Of a DNA stretch of 6,578 nt, positions 1 through 4,676 are shown piece by piece. Origin of the DNA: Patescibacteria group bacterium (GTDB lineage Bacteria > Patescibacteriota > Minisyncoccia > Phycocordibacterales > UBA1006); NCBI GenBank assembly GCA_020428585.1, contig JAGQMP010000041.1, positions 1 through 6,578 of the forward strand, written 5' to 3'. A program made the position numbers and the translations under genes. The notes below the pieces were generated by a model that did no database searches, was not told where the DNA came from, and saw nothing but the letters and a program-made list of their open reading frames with translations. How positions within the stretch are numbered: position 1 is the first letter of the stretch; every line of letters begins with the position of its first letter.

Positions 1-464
1 GACCAGTAAAAAATCGAAATATTCCCGAAGCTGATTCAATCTATGGATCAGTAAAGCTTGCTCGTTTTATCAACTACGTCATGCTCGATGGTAAGAAAGA
101 GACGGCTCGAAAGATCGTCTACGGAGCCCTCGACATCGTCAAGGATAAGATGAAGGACAAGGAACCGCTTGAGGTATTTGAATCAGCATTGAAGAACGCT
201 GGCCCATCAACCGAGGTGCGATCTCGTCGTGTCGGAGGTGCGAACTATCAGGTACCCGTACCGGTTCGTCCAGAACGACAGGAGGCCTTGGCCATGCGAT
301 GGATCATCAGCGGTGCCCGCGGCAAGAAGGGTAAGGATATGAAATTCTTCCTTGCTGATGAATTGATGCAGGCAGCTGCCGGAGAAGGTGAAGCCGTCAA
401 GAAGAAGGAAAATGTATTGAAGATGGCGGAGGCGAATAAGGCCTTTGCTCACTTTGCCTGGTAG
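1..464 (+). CDS. rpsG: 30S ribosomal protein S7, 5' end cut off by the window
   Basis: S7 binds the 3' major domain of 16S rRNA, nucleates assembly of the 30S head and lines the E site. Reading in frame from base 3 gives PVKNRNIPEADSIYGS, then the family signature FINYVMLDGKK (ATG at 81 is an internal Met, not the start), VRSRRVGGANYQVPV, RWIISGAR and the ending NKAFAHFAW. The 153 visible residues compare with about 156 in typical S7, so only a few N-terminal codons are missing. The RNA-binding basic segment and the C-terminal helix are intact. In most bacteria rpsG sits in the str operon with rpsL before it and fusA and tuf after it; here fusA does not follow. The stop TAG is 2 nt before a large inverted repeat that probably ends the transcript. 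Identification is secure. Confidence 0.97.
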   Translation, partial: PVKNRNIPEADSIYGSVKLARFINYVMLDGKKETARKIVYGALDIVKDKMKDKEPLEVFESALKNAGPSTEVRSRRVGGANYQVPVPVRPERQEALAMRWIISGARGKKGKDMKFFLADELMQAAAGEGEAVKKKENVLKMAEANKAFAHFAW

Positions 465-466
465 TC

Positions 467-584
467 GGTCCCAAACATCAGCGAATTACTTCGTTGCCTG
501 CGAAAAAAGAACGCTCTTCGTATGTCATATACGCCTCGCGTTCTTTTTTCTTGTCGCCTCGTACTTCATCTGATGTTTGGGACC
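467..584. terminator. Nested inverted repeat after rpsG, probable bidirectional terminator
   Basis: Three nested stems are visible. The outer 15-bp perfect stem pairs 467-481 (GGTCCCAAACATCAG) with 570-584. The middle 13-bp perfect stem pairs 502-514 (GAAAAAAGAACGC) with 538-550. The inner 5-bp stem pairs 519-523 with 529-533 around a 5-nt loop. The middle stem has an A-run on its left arm and a T-run on its right arm around a GAACGC/GCGTTC core, the form of a bidirectional intrinsic terminator. The outer arms are not needed for termination, so the whole unit may also be a small palindromic repeat element. ORFs here on both strands are by-products of the palindrome. Confidence 0.7.
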
Positions 585-591
585 TTGAGTC

Positions 592-647
592 GGCTTTCAA
601 AAAGAGCGAACTCTCGCTTCCTTGCATTCCATCTCTTTTTGAAAGCC
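592..647. repeat. 15-bp perfect inverted repeat with 26-nt loop
   Basis: 592-606 (GGCTTTCAAAAAGAG) is exactly complementary to 633-647. The loop contains a smaller hairpin, AGCGA (605-609) with TCGCT (614-618), that competes with the end of the main stem. No T-run follows the right arm, so it is not a standard terminator. It lies 7 nt after the previous nested repeat and 12 nt before the next promoter, so it may insulate the downstream gene or be a remnant of a repeat element. Confidence 0.6.
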
Positions 648-659
648 TTAATAGAATAC

Positions 660-688
660 TTGACATATACATTATTATAGTATAATAT
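660..688 (+). promoter_or_regulatory. Sigma70-type promoter for the orphan gene at 732
   Basis: A perfect -35 TTGACA (660-665) is followed by a perfect -10 TATAAT (681-686) at a 15-nt spacer, or by TAATAT (683-688) at 17 nt. Predicted transcription start is near 694. The leader starts with a small perfect inverted repeat, GAGAA (696-700) and TTCTC (705-709) around ATAG, which could be an operator or a 5' hairpin. Confidence 0.7.
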
Positions 689-731
689 AACATTCGAGAA
701 ATAGTTCTCACACAATTTAATATTTTAATGT

Positions 732-1133
732 ATGAAAGCATTTCATGACTATGGAGGAACCCTTTACGTTAATTTAGGTAGTAATCCTTTAGCATCAACT
801 TTAGGTACATACCTACAAATTGAACTCGGAGGTTTAAGGCAGATCTTTACTATAGGCGATAGTACGGTATCTCTACCTGCACATCGTTTTCTTTCTAAAA
901 AAGAATGGAAAGAATGTAAATCGAAGACCTTTCCAAAAGCTAACTTGGTTCAGTTTGGAGAAGATCATGAAGATTTCCCATTATTTCAAGAAGTAGTTTC
1001 CGGTTTACATATTCTTGGAGCTACTGCTTCTAAGAATGTTCGTAAGAAGATTGAAGTGATGTTGGATGATCCCAACGAAGATGATGATTTTTATTATGAT
1101 GATTATGATCCAAGACATGATGACCCACTCTAA
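732..1133 (+). CDS. Orphan protein with acidic C-terminal tail, function unknown
   Basis: I do not recognise this 133-residue protein. It has no signal peptide or membrane segment and should be a soluble cytoplasmic protein. Residues 1-48 are rich in beta-prone and Gly residues (YVNLGSNPLAS, LQIELGGLRQIF). Residues 51-70 are basic (HRFLSKKEWKECKSK), 86-110 look helical, and 112-133 form a tail with 11 Asp/Glu among 22 residues plus several Tyr. The first in-frame ATG is used; there is no Shine-Dalgarno, and a second ATG at 728 opens a 6-codon overlapping frame. The gene is clearly richer in A+T than rpsG or khpA and has its own strong promoter and terminator, so it is a stand-alone unit set among core genes, possibly acquired. 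An acidic tail could bind a basic partner or mimic nucleic acid, but that is speculation. Coding status is likely given length, promoter and terminator. Confidence 0.7.
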   Translation: MKAFHDYGGTLYVNLGSNPLASTLGTYLQIELGGLRQIFTIGDSTVSLPAHRFLSKKEWKECKSKTFPKANLVQFGEDHEDFPLFQEVVSGLHILGATASKNVRKKIEVMLDDPNEDDDFYYDDYDPRHDDPL

Positions 1134-1160
1134 GCAGTAGGTAATTCAATGACAGTAGTG

Positions 1161-1217
1161 TTTCTTTAGCTGTATAAATATTAAAGAAAGAATCCGATTA
1201 TTAGATTGTTAATAATC
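1161..1217. repeat. Two AT-rich hairpins after the orphan gene
   Basis: TTTCTTTA (1161-1168) pairs perfectly with 1182-1189, and GATTATTA (1196-1203) pairs perfectly with 1210-1217. Together with the terminator at 1222 they make three consecutive hairpins in the 197-nt gap between the orphan gene and khpA. They may protect the 3' end of the mRNA; neither is followed by a T-run. Confidence 0.5.
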
Positions 1218-1221
1218 CAGT

Positions 1222-1243
1222 AGACTCACATTGTGGGTCTTTT
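1222..1243 (+). terminator. Intrinsic terminator of the orphan gene
   Basis: AGACTCAC (1222-1229) pairs with GTGGGTCT (1233-1240), 8 bp with one T-G wobble, around a 3-nt loop ATT, and runs into TTTT. It lies about 90 nt after the stop at 1133 and directly before the khpA promoter. Confidence 0.7.
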
Positions 1244-1246
1244 GTA

Positions 1247-1276
1247 TTGCCACCAAGCTGAAAAAAATCTTATAAT
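1247..1276 (+). promoter_or_regulatory. Promoter of khpA
   Basis: TTGCCA (1247-1252), 18-nt spacer, then perfect TATAAT (1271-1276). Predicted start is near 1283, giving a leader of about 48 nt. The leader opens with a small inverted repeat TGCCA (1286-1290) / TGGCA (1292-1296). No clear Shine-Dalgarno precedes the ATG; only AGAG at 1317-1320. Confidence 0.65.
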
Positions 1277-1330
1277 AGGTACAGTTGCCATTGGCACCAC
1301 GCTTAGCAAACTAACCAGAGAACTAACGAC

Positions 1331-1606
1331 ATGACCGAACCGCAAGAATTTCTCGAATACCTGGTCAAGGGTATCGTCGACCATCCGGATGATGTATCCG
1401 TCACCAAAACCGTCGACGATATAGGGGTGCTTCTTACCCTTGGAGTGAATCCCGAAGATATGGGACAGGTGATCGGCCGCCAAGGCGCGACCGCAAAATC
1501 CCTGCGCACCCTCGTTCGGGTCGCTGGCATGAAATCTGACGCCCGGGTGAACGTAAAAATCCTGGAACCAAACAAAGAAGGAGGAGAGGAAGAAGCCGCT
1601 GAATAG
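1331..1606 (+). CDS. khpA: KhpA-type single KH-domain RNA-binding protein
   Basis: Small KH-domain proteins of this family (KhpA, UPF0109, once YlqC) bind RNA broadly, often as a partner of KhpB/Jag, and in Gram-positive bacteria affect cell division and translation. The 91-residue length fits the family. The type II KH fold is readable: N-terminal helix FLEYLVKGIVDHPDDV, a beta strand, then the RNA-contacting GxxG loop G49-R50-Q51-G52 inside MGQVIGRQGATAKSLRTLVR, and a last strand VNVKIL. An acidic tail (EGGEEEAAE) follows. It has its own promoter, and a terminator hairpin covers its stop codon, so it is a one-gene unit. The first ATG is taken as start because it gives the family-typical N-terminus. 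Family identification is firm; the exact biological role here is inferred. Confidence 0.92.
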   Translation: MTEPQEFLEYLVKGIVDHPDDVSVTKTVDDIGVLLTLGVNPEDMGQVIGRQGATAKSLRTLVRVAGMKSDARVNVKILEPNKEGGEEEAAE

Positions 1607-1620
1607 GCGGTTTTTTGTTT
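1594..1620 (+). terminator. Intrinsic terminator overlapping the khpA stop codon
   Basis: 1594-1600 pairs with 1606-1612 (core CCGC/GGCGG, with wobbles at the stem base and the top) around loop GAATA, then T6-G-T3. The stop TAG (1604-1606) falls in the loop and first base of the right arm, so the last codons of khpA are also the terminator. Confidence 0.8.
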
Positions 1621-1642
1621 TATTCTACAGCTTTGTTATACT
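1615..1642 (+). promoter_or_regulatory. Extended -10 promoter of the adk-pyrH pair
   Basis: TGT followed by TATACT (1637-1642) is an extended -10. A weak -35 TTGTTT (1615-1620) lies 16 nt upstream, inside the T-run of the khpA terminator. Only 9 nt separate the -10 from the ATG at 1652, so transcription should begin within about 0-4 nt of the start codon. Confidence 0.6.
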
Positions 1643-1651
1643 CGCTGTGGC

Positions 1652-2260
1652 ATGAATGACATTGATACGATTATTGTGATGGGGCGTTCGGGTTCAGGAA
1701 AAGGAACTCAAGTTGCGCTCCTTAAAGATTACCTTACGAAGACTCTTCCTGGCACCGAACTGTTTCATTTTGAATCGGGTCAACACTTTCGTTCTTTTAT
1801 CAAAGAGGACGGCTATACCAACGAATTGATGCGCGATATCCTCGGCAGCGGGAACCTGGCCCCTGACTTTATTACCGAATGGTTTTTGGTAAATGCCTTG
1901 GTGAATCGACTGAAAAAAGACGATCAAATCCTGATTCTCGATGGGTTTCCTCGTACCGTGAATCAGGCGATGACCCTCGATTCTGCGATGGCGTACTATC
2001 AGCGTAGCAAGGTGGTAGTTATCAATGTCGCCGTATCTGATGATGTTGCCCGTGAACGTATGAAGGGTCGCGGCCGGGCGGATGACCAAGACGACGTCAT
2101 TGAGCGTCGGATCGAATGGTACAACGAGAACGTTGTTCCAACGATTGACTACCTTAAGAACCATGACCTCTATACCGTCTACGATATTGATGGTGAACAA
2201 TCGGTAGAAGGTGTTCACGCGGCTATCATCGAGGTACTATCTTCGCTTAACAACAATTAA
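1652..2260 (+). CDS. adk: Adenylate kinase-family nucleoside monophosphate kinase, short lid
   Basis: Adenylate kinases convert ATP + AMP to two ADP in the cytoplasm. The 202-residue product shows the P-loop GRSGSGKGTQ (residues 11-20), an NMP-binding segment FESGQHFRSFI (40-50) in place of the usual STGDLLR, the DGFPRT motif (97-102) that binds AMP and Mg, and a lid region RERMKGRGRADDQDDVIERRIEWY (135-157). The lid lacks the long insert and the Cys/His zinc site of many bacterial enzymes, so it is a short-lid form; the lid arginines and paired Asp residues remain. The start at 1652 follows an extended -10 by 9 nt, implying a leaderless mRNA. The stop is 4 nt before pyrH, so the two kinases are likely co-transcribed. 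The variant NMP site means another NMP could be the acceptor; the genome may carry a second, canonical adk. Confidence 0.85.
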   Translation: MNDIDTIIVMGRSGSGKGTQVALLKDYLTKTLPGTELFHFESGQHFRSFIKEDGYTNELMRDILGSGNLAPDFITEWFLVNALVNRLKKDDQILILDGFPRTVNQAMTLDSAMAYYQRSKVVVINVAVSDDVARERMKGRGRADDQDDVIERRIEWYNENVVPTIDYLKNHDLYTVYDIDGEQSVEGVHAAIIEVLSSLNNN

Positions 2261-2264
2261 TAGT

Positions 2265-2954
2265 ATGTCTGATTACCGAGAAACTATTGTCATTTCCATG
2301 GGGGGTTCGCTGGTTGTTCCTGACCAGATCGACGTTGATTTCATTAAACGCATGAAGGATTTAGTTCGTCACTTTAACGACGAGGGTTACCAAATCTTTT
2401 TGGTCCTTGGTGGGGGAAAGACTTGTCGCAATTATCAGGCGGCGGCCCGAACCTTTTCGAACGTTACCGATATCGATCTTGATTGGATCGGTATCACATC
2501 GATTCGTTTGAATGCCGAACTTTTCTTGAGGATTATGTCTGATATCAATGTGCATCCCAAGGTGATTGAACGTTGGCAGGATGCCAAAGGGGTGGATGAA
2601 CCAGTCGTCATCGTCGGCGCCTATGAACCCGGGTGTTCGTCTGATACCGACGCTATTGAAATGGCCCGCGTGGTGGGTGCCAACCGCGTGATCAATTTCT
2701 CGAACGTCTCGCACGTATACAGTGAAGATCCAAAACAGAATCCCGATGCTATCCGTTACGACACCTTATCCTGGGATCAGTATCGCAGCATCATCCCTGA
2801 TACCTGGACGCCGGGACTTTCAACCCCCTTTGATCCCGTAGGTGCTCGCCTGGCTGAAGAATCCGGCATTACCGTCGCGATTCTCGGCGCCTCGGTAGAA
2901 AACCTCGAAGCGTACCTCAAGGGTCACGATTTCGATGGAACCATCATTTCATGA
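2265..2954 (+). CDS. pyrH: UMP kinase, archaeal-type, amino acid kinase superfamily
   Basis: UMP kinase phosphorylates UMP to UDP for pyrimidine nucleotide synthesis. The 229-residue product reads as an amino-acid-kinase fold: SMGGSLVVP (11-19), LGGGK (48-52), DWIGITSIRLNA (73-84), a nucleotide-binding segment GCSSDTDA (123-130), NFSNVSHVYSEDPKQNPDA (144-162) and FDPVGARLA (189-197). The GGSLVVP opening, the DxIGI..xRxNA segment and the YSEDPK motif resemble archaeal UMP kinases (Pyrococcus, Sulfolobus) more than the E. coli type. I chose ATG 2265 rather than the upstream in-frame ATG at 2211, because the kinase motif begins right after it and 2211 lies inside adk. It is 4 nt after the adk stop with no Shine-Dalgarno, so translation may rely on coupling. 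Family is secure; substrate UMP is inferred from the subtype. Confidence 0.9.
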   Translation: MSDYRETIVISMGGSLVVPDQIDVDFIKRMKDLVRHFNDEGYQIFLVLGGGKTCRNYQAAARTFSNVTDIDLDWIGITSIRLNAELFLRIMSDINVHPKVIERWQDAKGVDEPVVIVGAYEPGCSSDTDAIEMARVVGANRVINFSNVSHVYSEDPKQNPDAIRYDTLSWDQYRSIIPDTWTPGLSTPFDPVGARLAEESGITVAILGASVENLEAYLKGHDFDGTIIS

Positions 2955-2962
2955 TGGTTTTT
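2939..2962 (+). terminator. Intrinsic terminator overlapping the pyrH stop codon
   Basis: AACCATCAT (2939-2947) pairs perfectly with ATGATGGTT (2951-2959) around TTC and continues into a T-run (2958-2962). The stop TGA (2952-2954) sits in the right arm, so the last residues (GTIIS) are encoded by the hairpin. Confidence 0.85.
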
Positions 2963-3000
2963 ATCTATCTCAAAATCAATCAATTCCTCAAACTAAATAG

Positions 3001-3030
3001 TATTCTACTATTCGATCGAATAGTAGAATA
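3001..3030. promoter_or_regulatory. 30-bp perfect palindrome, operator 1, at the regulator's promoter
   Basis: The left half TATTCTACTATTCGA (3001-3015) is the exact reverse complement of 3016-3030. It is built from four pentamers: TATTC at 3001 and 3009, GAATA at 3018 and 3026, with TAC/GTA between members of a pair and GATC at the centre. It covers the -35 region and ends 6 nt before the -10 at 3037, an ideal place for repression of the gene at 3052. The left flank also shares CTAAAT with operator 2. Confidence 0.8.
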
Positions 3031-3033
3031 TTA

Positions 3034-3042
3034 TGATATAAT
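3034..3042 (+). promoter_or_regulatory. Extended -10 promoter of the small regulator
   Basis: TGA followed by perfect TATAAT (3037-3042) is an extended -10. No good -35 is visible; that region is taken up by the palindrome. The ATG at 3052 lies 9 nt after the -10, so the mRNA should be leaderless or nearly so. Confidence 0.65.
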
Positions 3043-3051
3043 TAGCTTTGT

Positions 3052-3372
3052 ATGAAGTTAAAAAAAGATACCAAGCGACACATCCAACGTTTTGGTGATT
3101 ATGAAACTACAAATGCTTTCAAGATGATGGGAAATGATTACCGAATGAATATTTTATCGGTACTCCGTGATCATCCTGGACTAACCTTGGATCAAATCAA
3201 TCAGCAGGTCGGTGGAGATATCAAGAACATACACTCACATACTAAAAAGTTATTTAATGCCGGACTTATTCATAAAAGGTATCAAGGGAATGCGGTACAG
3301 CATACCCTCTCTGGTTACGGCAAGGTTGCATTGAAAGCTTTTTCACTGTTCATAGAGTATGACCCCACCTAA
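3052..3372 (+). CDS. Small ArsR-like winged-helix DNA-binding protein
   Basis: The 106-residue product has the layout of an ArsR-type winged helix: helix NDYRMNILSVLRDH (28-41), helix TLDQINQQV (45-53), a putative recognition helix KNIHSHTKKLFNAG (58-71) and a wing LIHKRYQGNAVQHTLS (72-87), then a C-terminal helix for dimerisation. It contains no cysteine, so it is not a classic metal sensor of the ArsR/SmtB kind; the signal is unknown. The 27 N-terminal residues are basic. The gene is richer in A+T than its neighbours pyrH and map. It is flanked on both sides by near-identical palindromes, one over its own promoter and one before map, which points to autoregulation and possibly control of map. 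Start chosen because it follows an extended -10 by 9 nt. The winged-helix call is by pattern, not by search; the regulatory targets are inferred. Confidence 0.8.
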   Translation: MKLKKDTKRHIQRFGDYETTNAFKMMGNDYRMNILSVLRDHPGLTLDQINQQVGGDIKNIHSHTKKLFNAGLIHKRYQGNAVQHTLSGYGKVALKAFSLFIEYDPT

Positions 3373-3373
3373 T

Positions 3374-3417
3374 CTAAATCTATTCTACTATTCGATAGAA
3401 TAGTAGAATAGATTTAG
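3374..3417. promoter_or_regulatory. 20-bp inverted repeat, operator 2, between the regulator and map
   Basis: 3374-3393 is perfectly complementary to 3398-3417 around a 4-nt centre GATA. Its inner 30 bp (3381-3410) equals operator 1 except for one central base (A for C at 3397), with TATTC at 3381 and 3389 and GAATA at 3398 and 3406. It begins 1 nt after the regulator's stop and covers the expected -35 region of map (-10 at 3431). As RNA it could form a long hairpin, but no T-run follows on either strand, which argues against a simple terminator. Confidence 0.78.
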
Positions 3418-3430
3418 GAAGAGATTCGCG

Positions 3431-3436
3431 TATAGT
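3431..3436 (+). promoter_or_regulatory. -10 box of map
   Basis: TATAGT (3431-3436) lies 8 nt before the ATG at 3445, implying a leaderless or nearly leaderless mRNA. The -35 position (about 3408-3413) falls in the right arm of operator 2 and matches the consensus poorly. GAGG at 3440-3443 is too close to the ATG to act as a Shine-Dalgarno. Confidence 0.55.
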
Positions 3437-3444
3437 ATTGAGGT

Positions 3445-4212
3445 ATGGCGGTAACGATTAAAACCGACGAACAGATTAGGATTCTTCGTGAAGCCGGTCG
3501 TATCCACGCTCGGATTTTAGACGAACTTGAGGTCATGGTGGTACCGGGTGCCTCGGCCAAAGACCTCGACCAAGCAGCCGAAGCCAAGGTACGCGCGGCA
3601 GGTGCTGAACCATCATTTTTGGGTTATCGGCCCGATCGGCATACCCCAGCCTATCCAGCGACCTTGTGCGTGTCGGTGAACGAGGTCATCGTCCATGGTA
3701 TTCCTACTGACGACATGGTGTTCAAAGATGGCGATATCGTATCGATTGATCTCGGCCTCAATTACCAAGGACTCTTTACCGATTCTGCCCGGACGGTGTT
3801 GGTCGGTAAGGTTTCCAAGGAAAAAGCACAATTGATCTACGACACGCGCGAGGCCTTGGCCCGCGGGATTGCGGTAGCTCGGGCAGGGAATACCGTCGGT
3901 GATATTGGTCACGCGATCGAATCGTTCAATAATAAACGCTATGGAAATGTGCGCGAACTGGCGGGTCACGGGGTGGGCCTTGCTGTTCACGAAGATCCCT
4001 ACGTACCAAACTACGGAAAACCAGGGAAGGGAATTGAATTGAAACCTGGTATGGTGCTGGCGATTGAACCGATGTTTAACCTTGGAACCTCTGACGTGGT
4101 GTTCCATGATGATGGGTACACCGTGACCACCGCTGATAACCAAGCCTCAGCGCACGTTGAACATACAATTTTGATTACTGATGGGGAACCGGAAATATTG
4201 ACCGAATTTTAG
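3445..4212 (+). CDS. map: Methionine aminopeptidase, type I
   Basis: This dinuclear metal enzyme removes the initiator Met from nascent proteins at the ribosome. The 255-residue length and compact start are those of bacterial type Ia enzymes, without the type II insert. All five metal ligands are visible: D102 (SIDLG), D113 (FTDSART), H175 (AGHGVG), E208 (AIEPM) and E239 (AHVEHT). The substrate-side histidines H84 (IVHGIP) and H182 (VHEDP) are also present, so it should be active. Upstream lies a -10 box and the second copy of the palindromic operator, suggesting control by the small winged-helix protein before it. A terminator hairpin overlaps its stop codon. In many bacteria map is near adk in the S10/spc cluster; here an adk-like gene is also close, but the order is changed. 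Confidence 0.97.
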   Translation: MAVTIKTDEQIRILREAGRIHARILDELEVMVVPGASAKDLDQAAEAKVRAAGAEPSFLGYRPDRHTPAYPATLCVSVNEVIVHGIPTDDMVFKDGDIVSIDLGLNYQGLFTDSARTVLVGKVSKEKAQLIYDTREALARGIAVARAGNTVGDIGHAIESFNNKRYGNVRELAGHGVGLAVHEDPYVPNYGKPGKGIELKPGMVLAIEPMFNLGTSDVVFHDDGYTVTTADNQASAHVEHTILITDGEPEILTEF

Positions 4213-4226
4213 AGATTCGGTTTTTT
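4201..4226 (+). terminator. Intrinsic terminator overlapping the map stop codon
   Basis: ACCGAAT (4201-4207) pairs perfectly with ATTCGGT (4215-4221) around a 7-nt loop and runs into T6 (4221-4226). The stop TAG (4210-4212) is in the loop, so the last two codons before the stop help form the left arm and loop. Confidence 0.82.
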
Positions 4227-4236
4227 GTTATATGAT
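4208..4236 (+). promoter_or_regulatory. Promoter of the zinc-ribbon membrane gene
   Basis: TTTAGA (4208-4213) and TATGAT (4231-4236) are 17 nt apart. The -35 lies in the loop of the map terminator and includes the map stop codon. The ATG at 4244 follows the -10 by 7 nt; the in-frame ATG at 4232 lies inside the -10 and would not be transcribed, which decides the start. Confidence 0.5.
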
Positions 4237-4243
4237 AATAAGC

Positions 4244-4522
4244 ATGGAAGATTCTAATTTTATAAAATGTCGTCATTGTGACACTTTACGGAATATTTCT
4301 GAGCAAGAGTATTGTTATAGTTGCGGCGGAAGAGAATCATGGCAATCTAAACACCCAACTCAAAAGAATTTCCTTGAGCGATCTTTCGGTAAAATTATTA
4401 GTTGGGTTGACGACAGTATTATTAGAGTATTTTTTATATTTTTTATTGTTGCTCCTCTAGCTCTATATTTATGTATTGAGATACTTGGATGGCTAATTGG
4501 ATTTAAAATTGTATTTTTTTGA
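4244..4522 (+). CDS. Small zinc-ribbon protein with C-terminal membrane segment
   Basis: The 92-residue product has a CxxC...CxxC zinc ribbon at its N-terminus (C9, C12, C24, C27: CRHC and CYSCGG), a polar linker of about 30 residues, and a hydrophobic C-terminal stretch from about residue 62 to 87 (VFFIFFIVAPLALYL, then ILGWLIGF) that would make one long or two short membrane helices. The ribbon would probably face the cytoplasm. I know no named family for it; similar zinc-ribbon plus helix proteins are common as unannotated genes in bacteria and archaea. The gene is AT-rich compared with map and tuf, and has its own leaderless-type promoter and a terminator at 4605. An alternative start at 4232 would add MIIS but overlaps the -10 box. 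Coding status is supported by the paired CxxC motifs; function is unknown. Confidence 0.75.
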   Translation: MEDSNFIKCRHCDTLRNISEQEYCYSCGGRESWQSKHPTQKNFLERSFGKIISWVDDSIIRVFFIFFIVAPLALYLCIEILGWLIGFKIVFF

Positions 4523-4548
4523 ATTTCCCTATAAAATAAGGCTTTCTC

Positions 4549-4605
4549 AAGGACATGTGTGCTATGCAACCATGTCCTTTATAAAAGACAGTATAATGTC
4601 CTTTA
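4549..4605. repeat. Hairpin with a repeated right arm, alternative pairing possible
   Basis: AAGGACATG (4549-4557) pairs perfectly with CATGTCCTT (4571-4579). The right arm is repeated as ATGTCCTTTA at 4572-4581 and 4596-4605, so the left arm could pair with either copy. A perfect TATAAT (4592-4597) sits between the copies without a good -35. The hairpin lies in the 3' region of the zinc-ribbon gene and may stabilise or help end its mRNA. Confidence 0.5.
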
Positions 4606-4629
4606 AAACCTTAAAAAATAAAGGTTTTT
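4605..4629 (+). terminator. Terminator before the tuf promoter
   Basis: AAAACCTT (4605-4612) pairs perfectly with AAGGTTTT (4621-4628) around an A-rich 8-nt loop, with the T-run TTTTT at 4625-4629. The stem is AT-rich and so of moderate strength. It ends 13 nt before the tuf -35. Confidence 0.6.
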
Positions 4630-4642
4630 CCTGAATAAATCC

Positions 4643-4673
4643 TTGACAGATAAGGTGAAAAAACTAGTATGAT
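4643..4673 (+). promoter_or_regulatory. Strong promoter of tuf
   Basis: Perfect -35 TTGACA (4643-4648). The -10 is either TAGTAT (4665-4670) at a 16-nt spacer or TATGAT (4668-4673) at 19 nt. The predicted start near 4677-4680 gives tuf a leader of about 186-189 nt, much longer than any other leader here. Confidence 0.72.
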
Positions 4674-4676
4674 CAC

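Noticed and set aside
478..741. Small ORFs on both strands over the nested inverted repeat, with similar peptides such as KKERSSYVIY and KKEREAYMTY
   Set aside because: The similarity arises because the DNA is palindromic; the frames have no start signals and one runs through the downstream promoter.
1694..2218. 174-codon minus-strand frame opposite adk, and a similar 176-codon frame at 3613-4143 opposite map
   Set aside because: Both lie wholly inside well-identified genes on the other strand and show no recognisable domain.
2211..2264. Upstream in-frame ATG that would extend pyrH by 18 residues
   Set aside because: It lies inside adk in another frame, has no start signals, and kinase homology begins right after the ATG at 2265.
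3001..3417. Repeated TATTC/GAATA units as a CRISPR array
   Set aside because: Only two palindromic units separated by a gene, with no spacers, no further repeats and no cas genes.
3374..3417. Operator 2 as an intrinsic terminator of the regulator gene
   Set aside because: The stem is long but AT-rich and there is no T-run after it on either strand; its inner 30 bp match the promoter-proximal palindrome, which fits an operator better.
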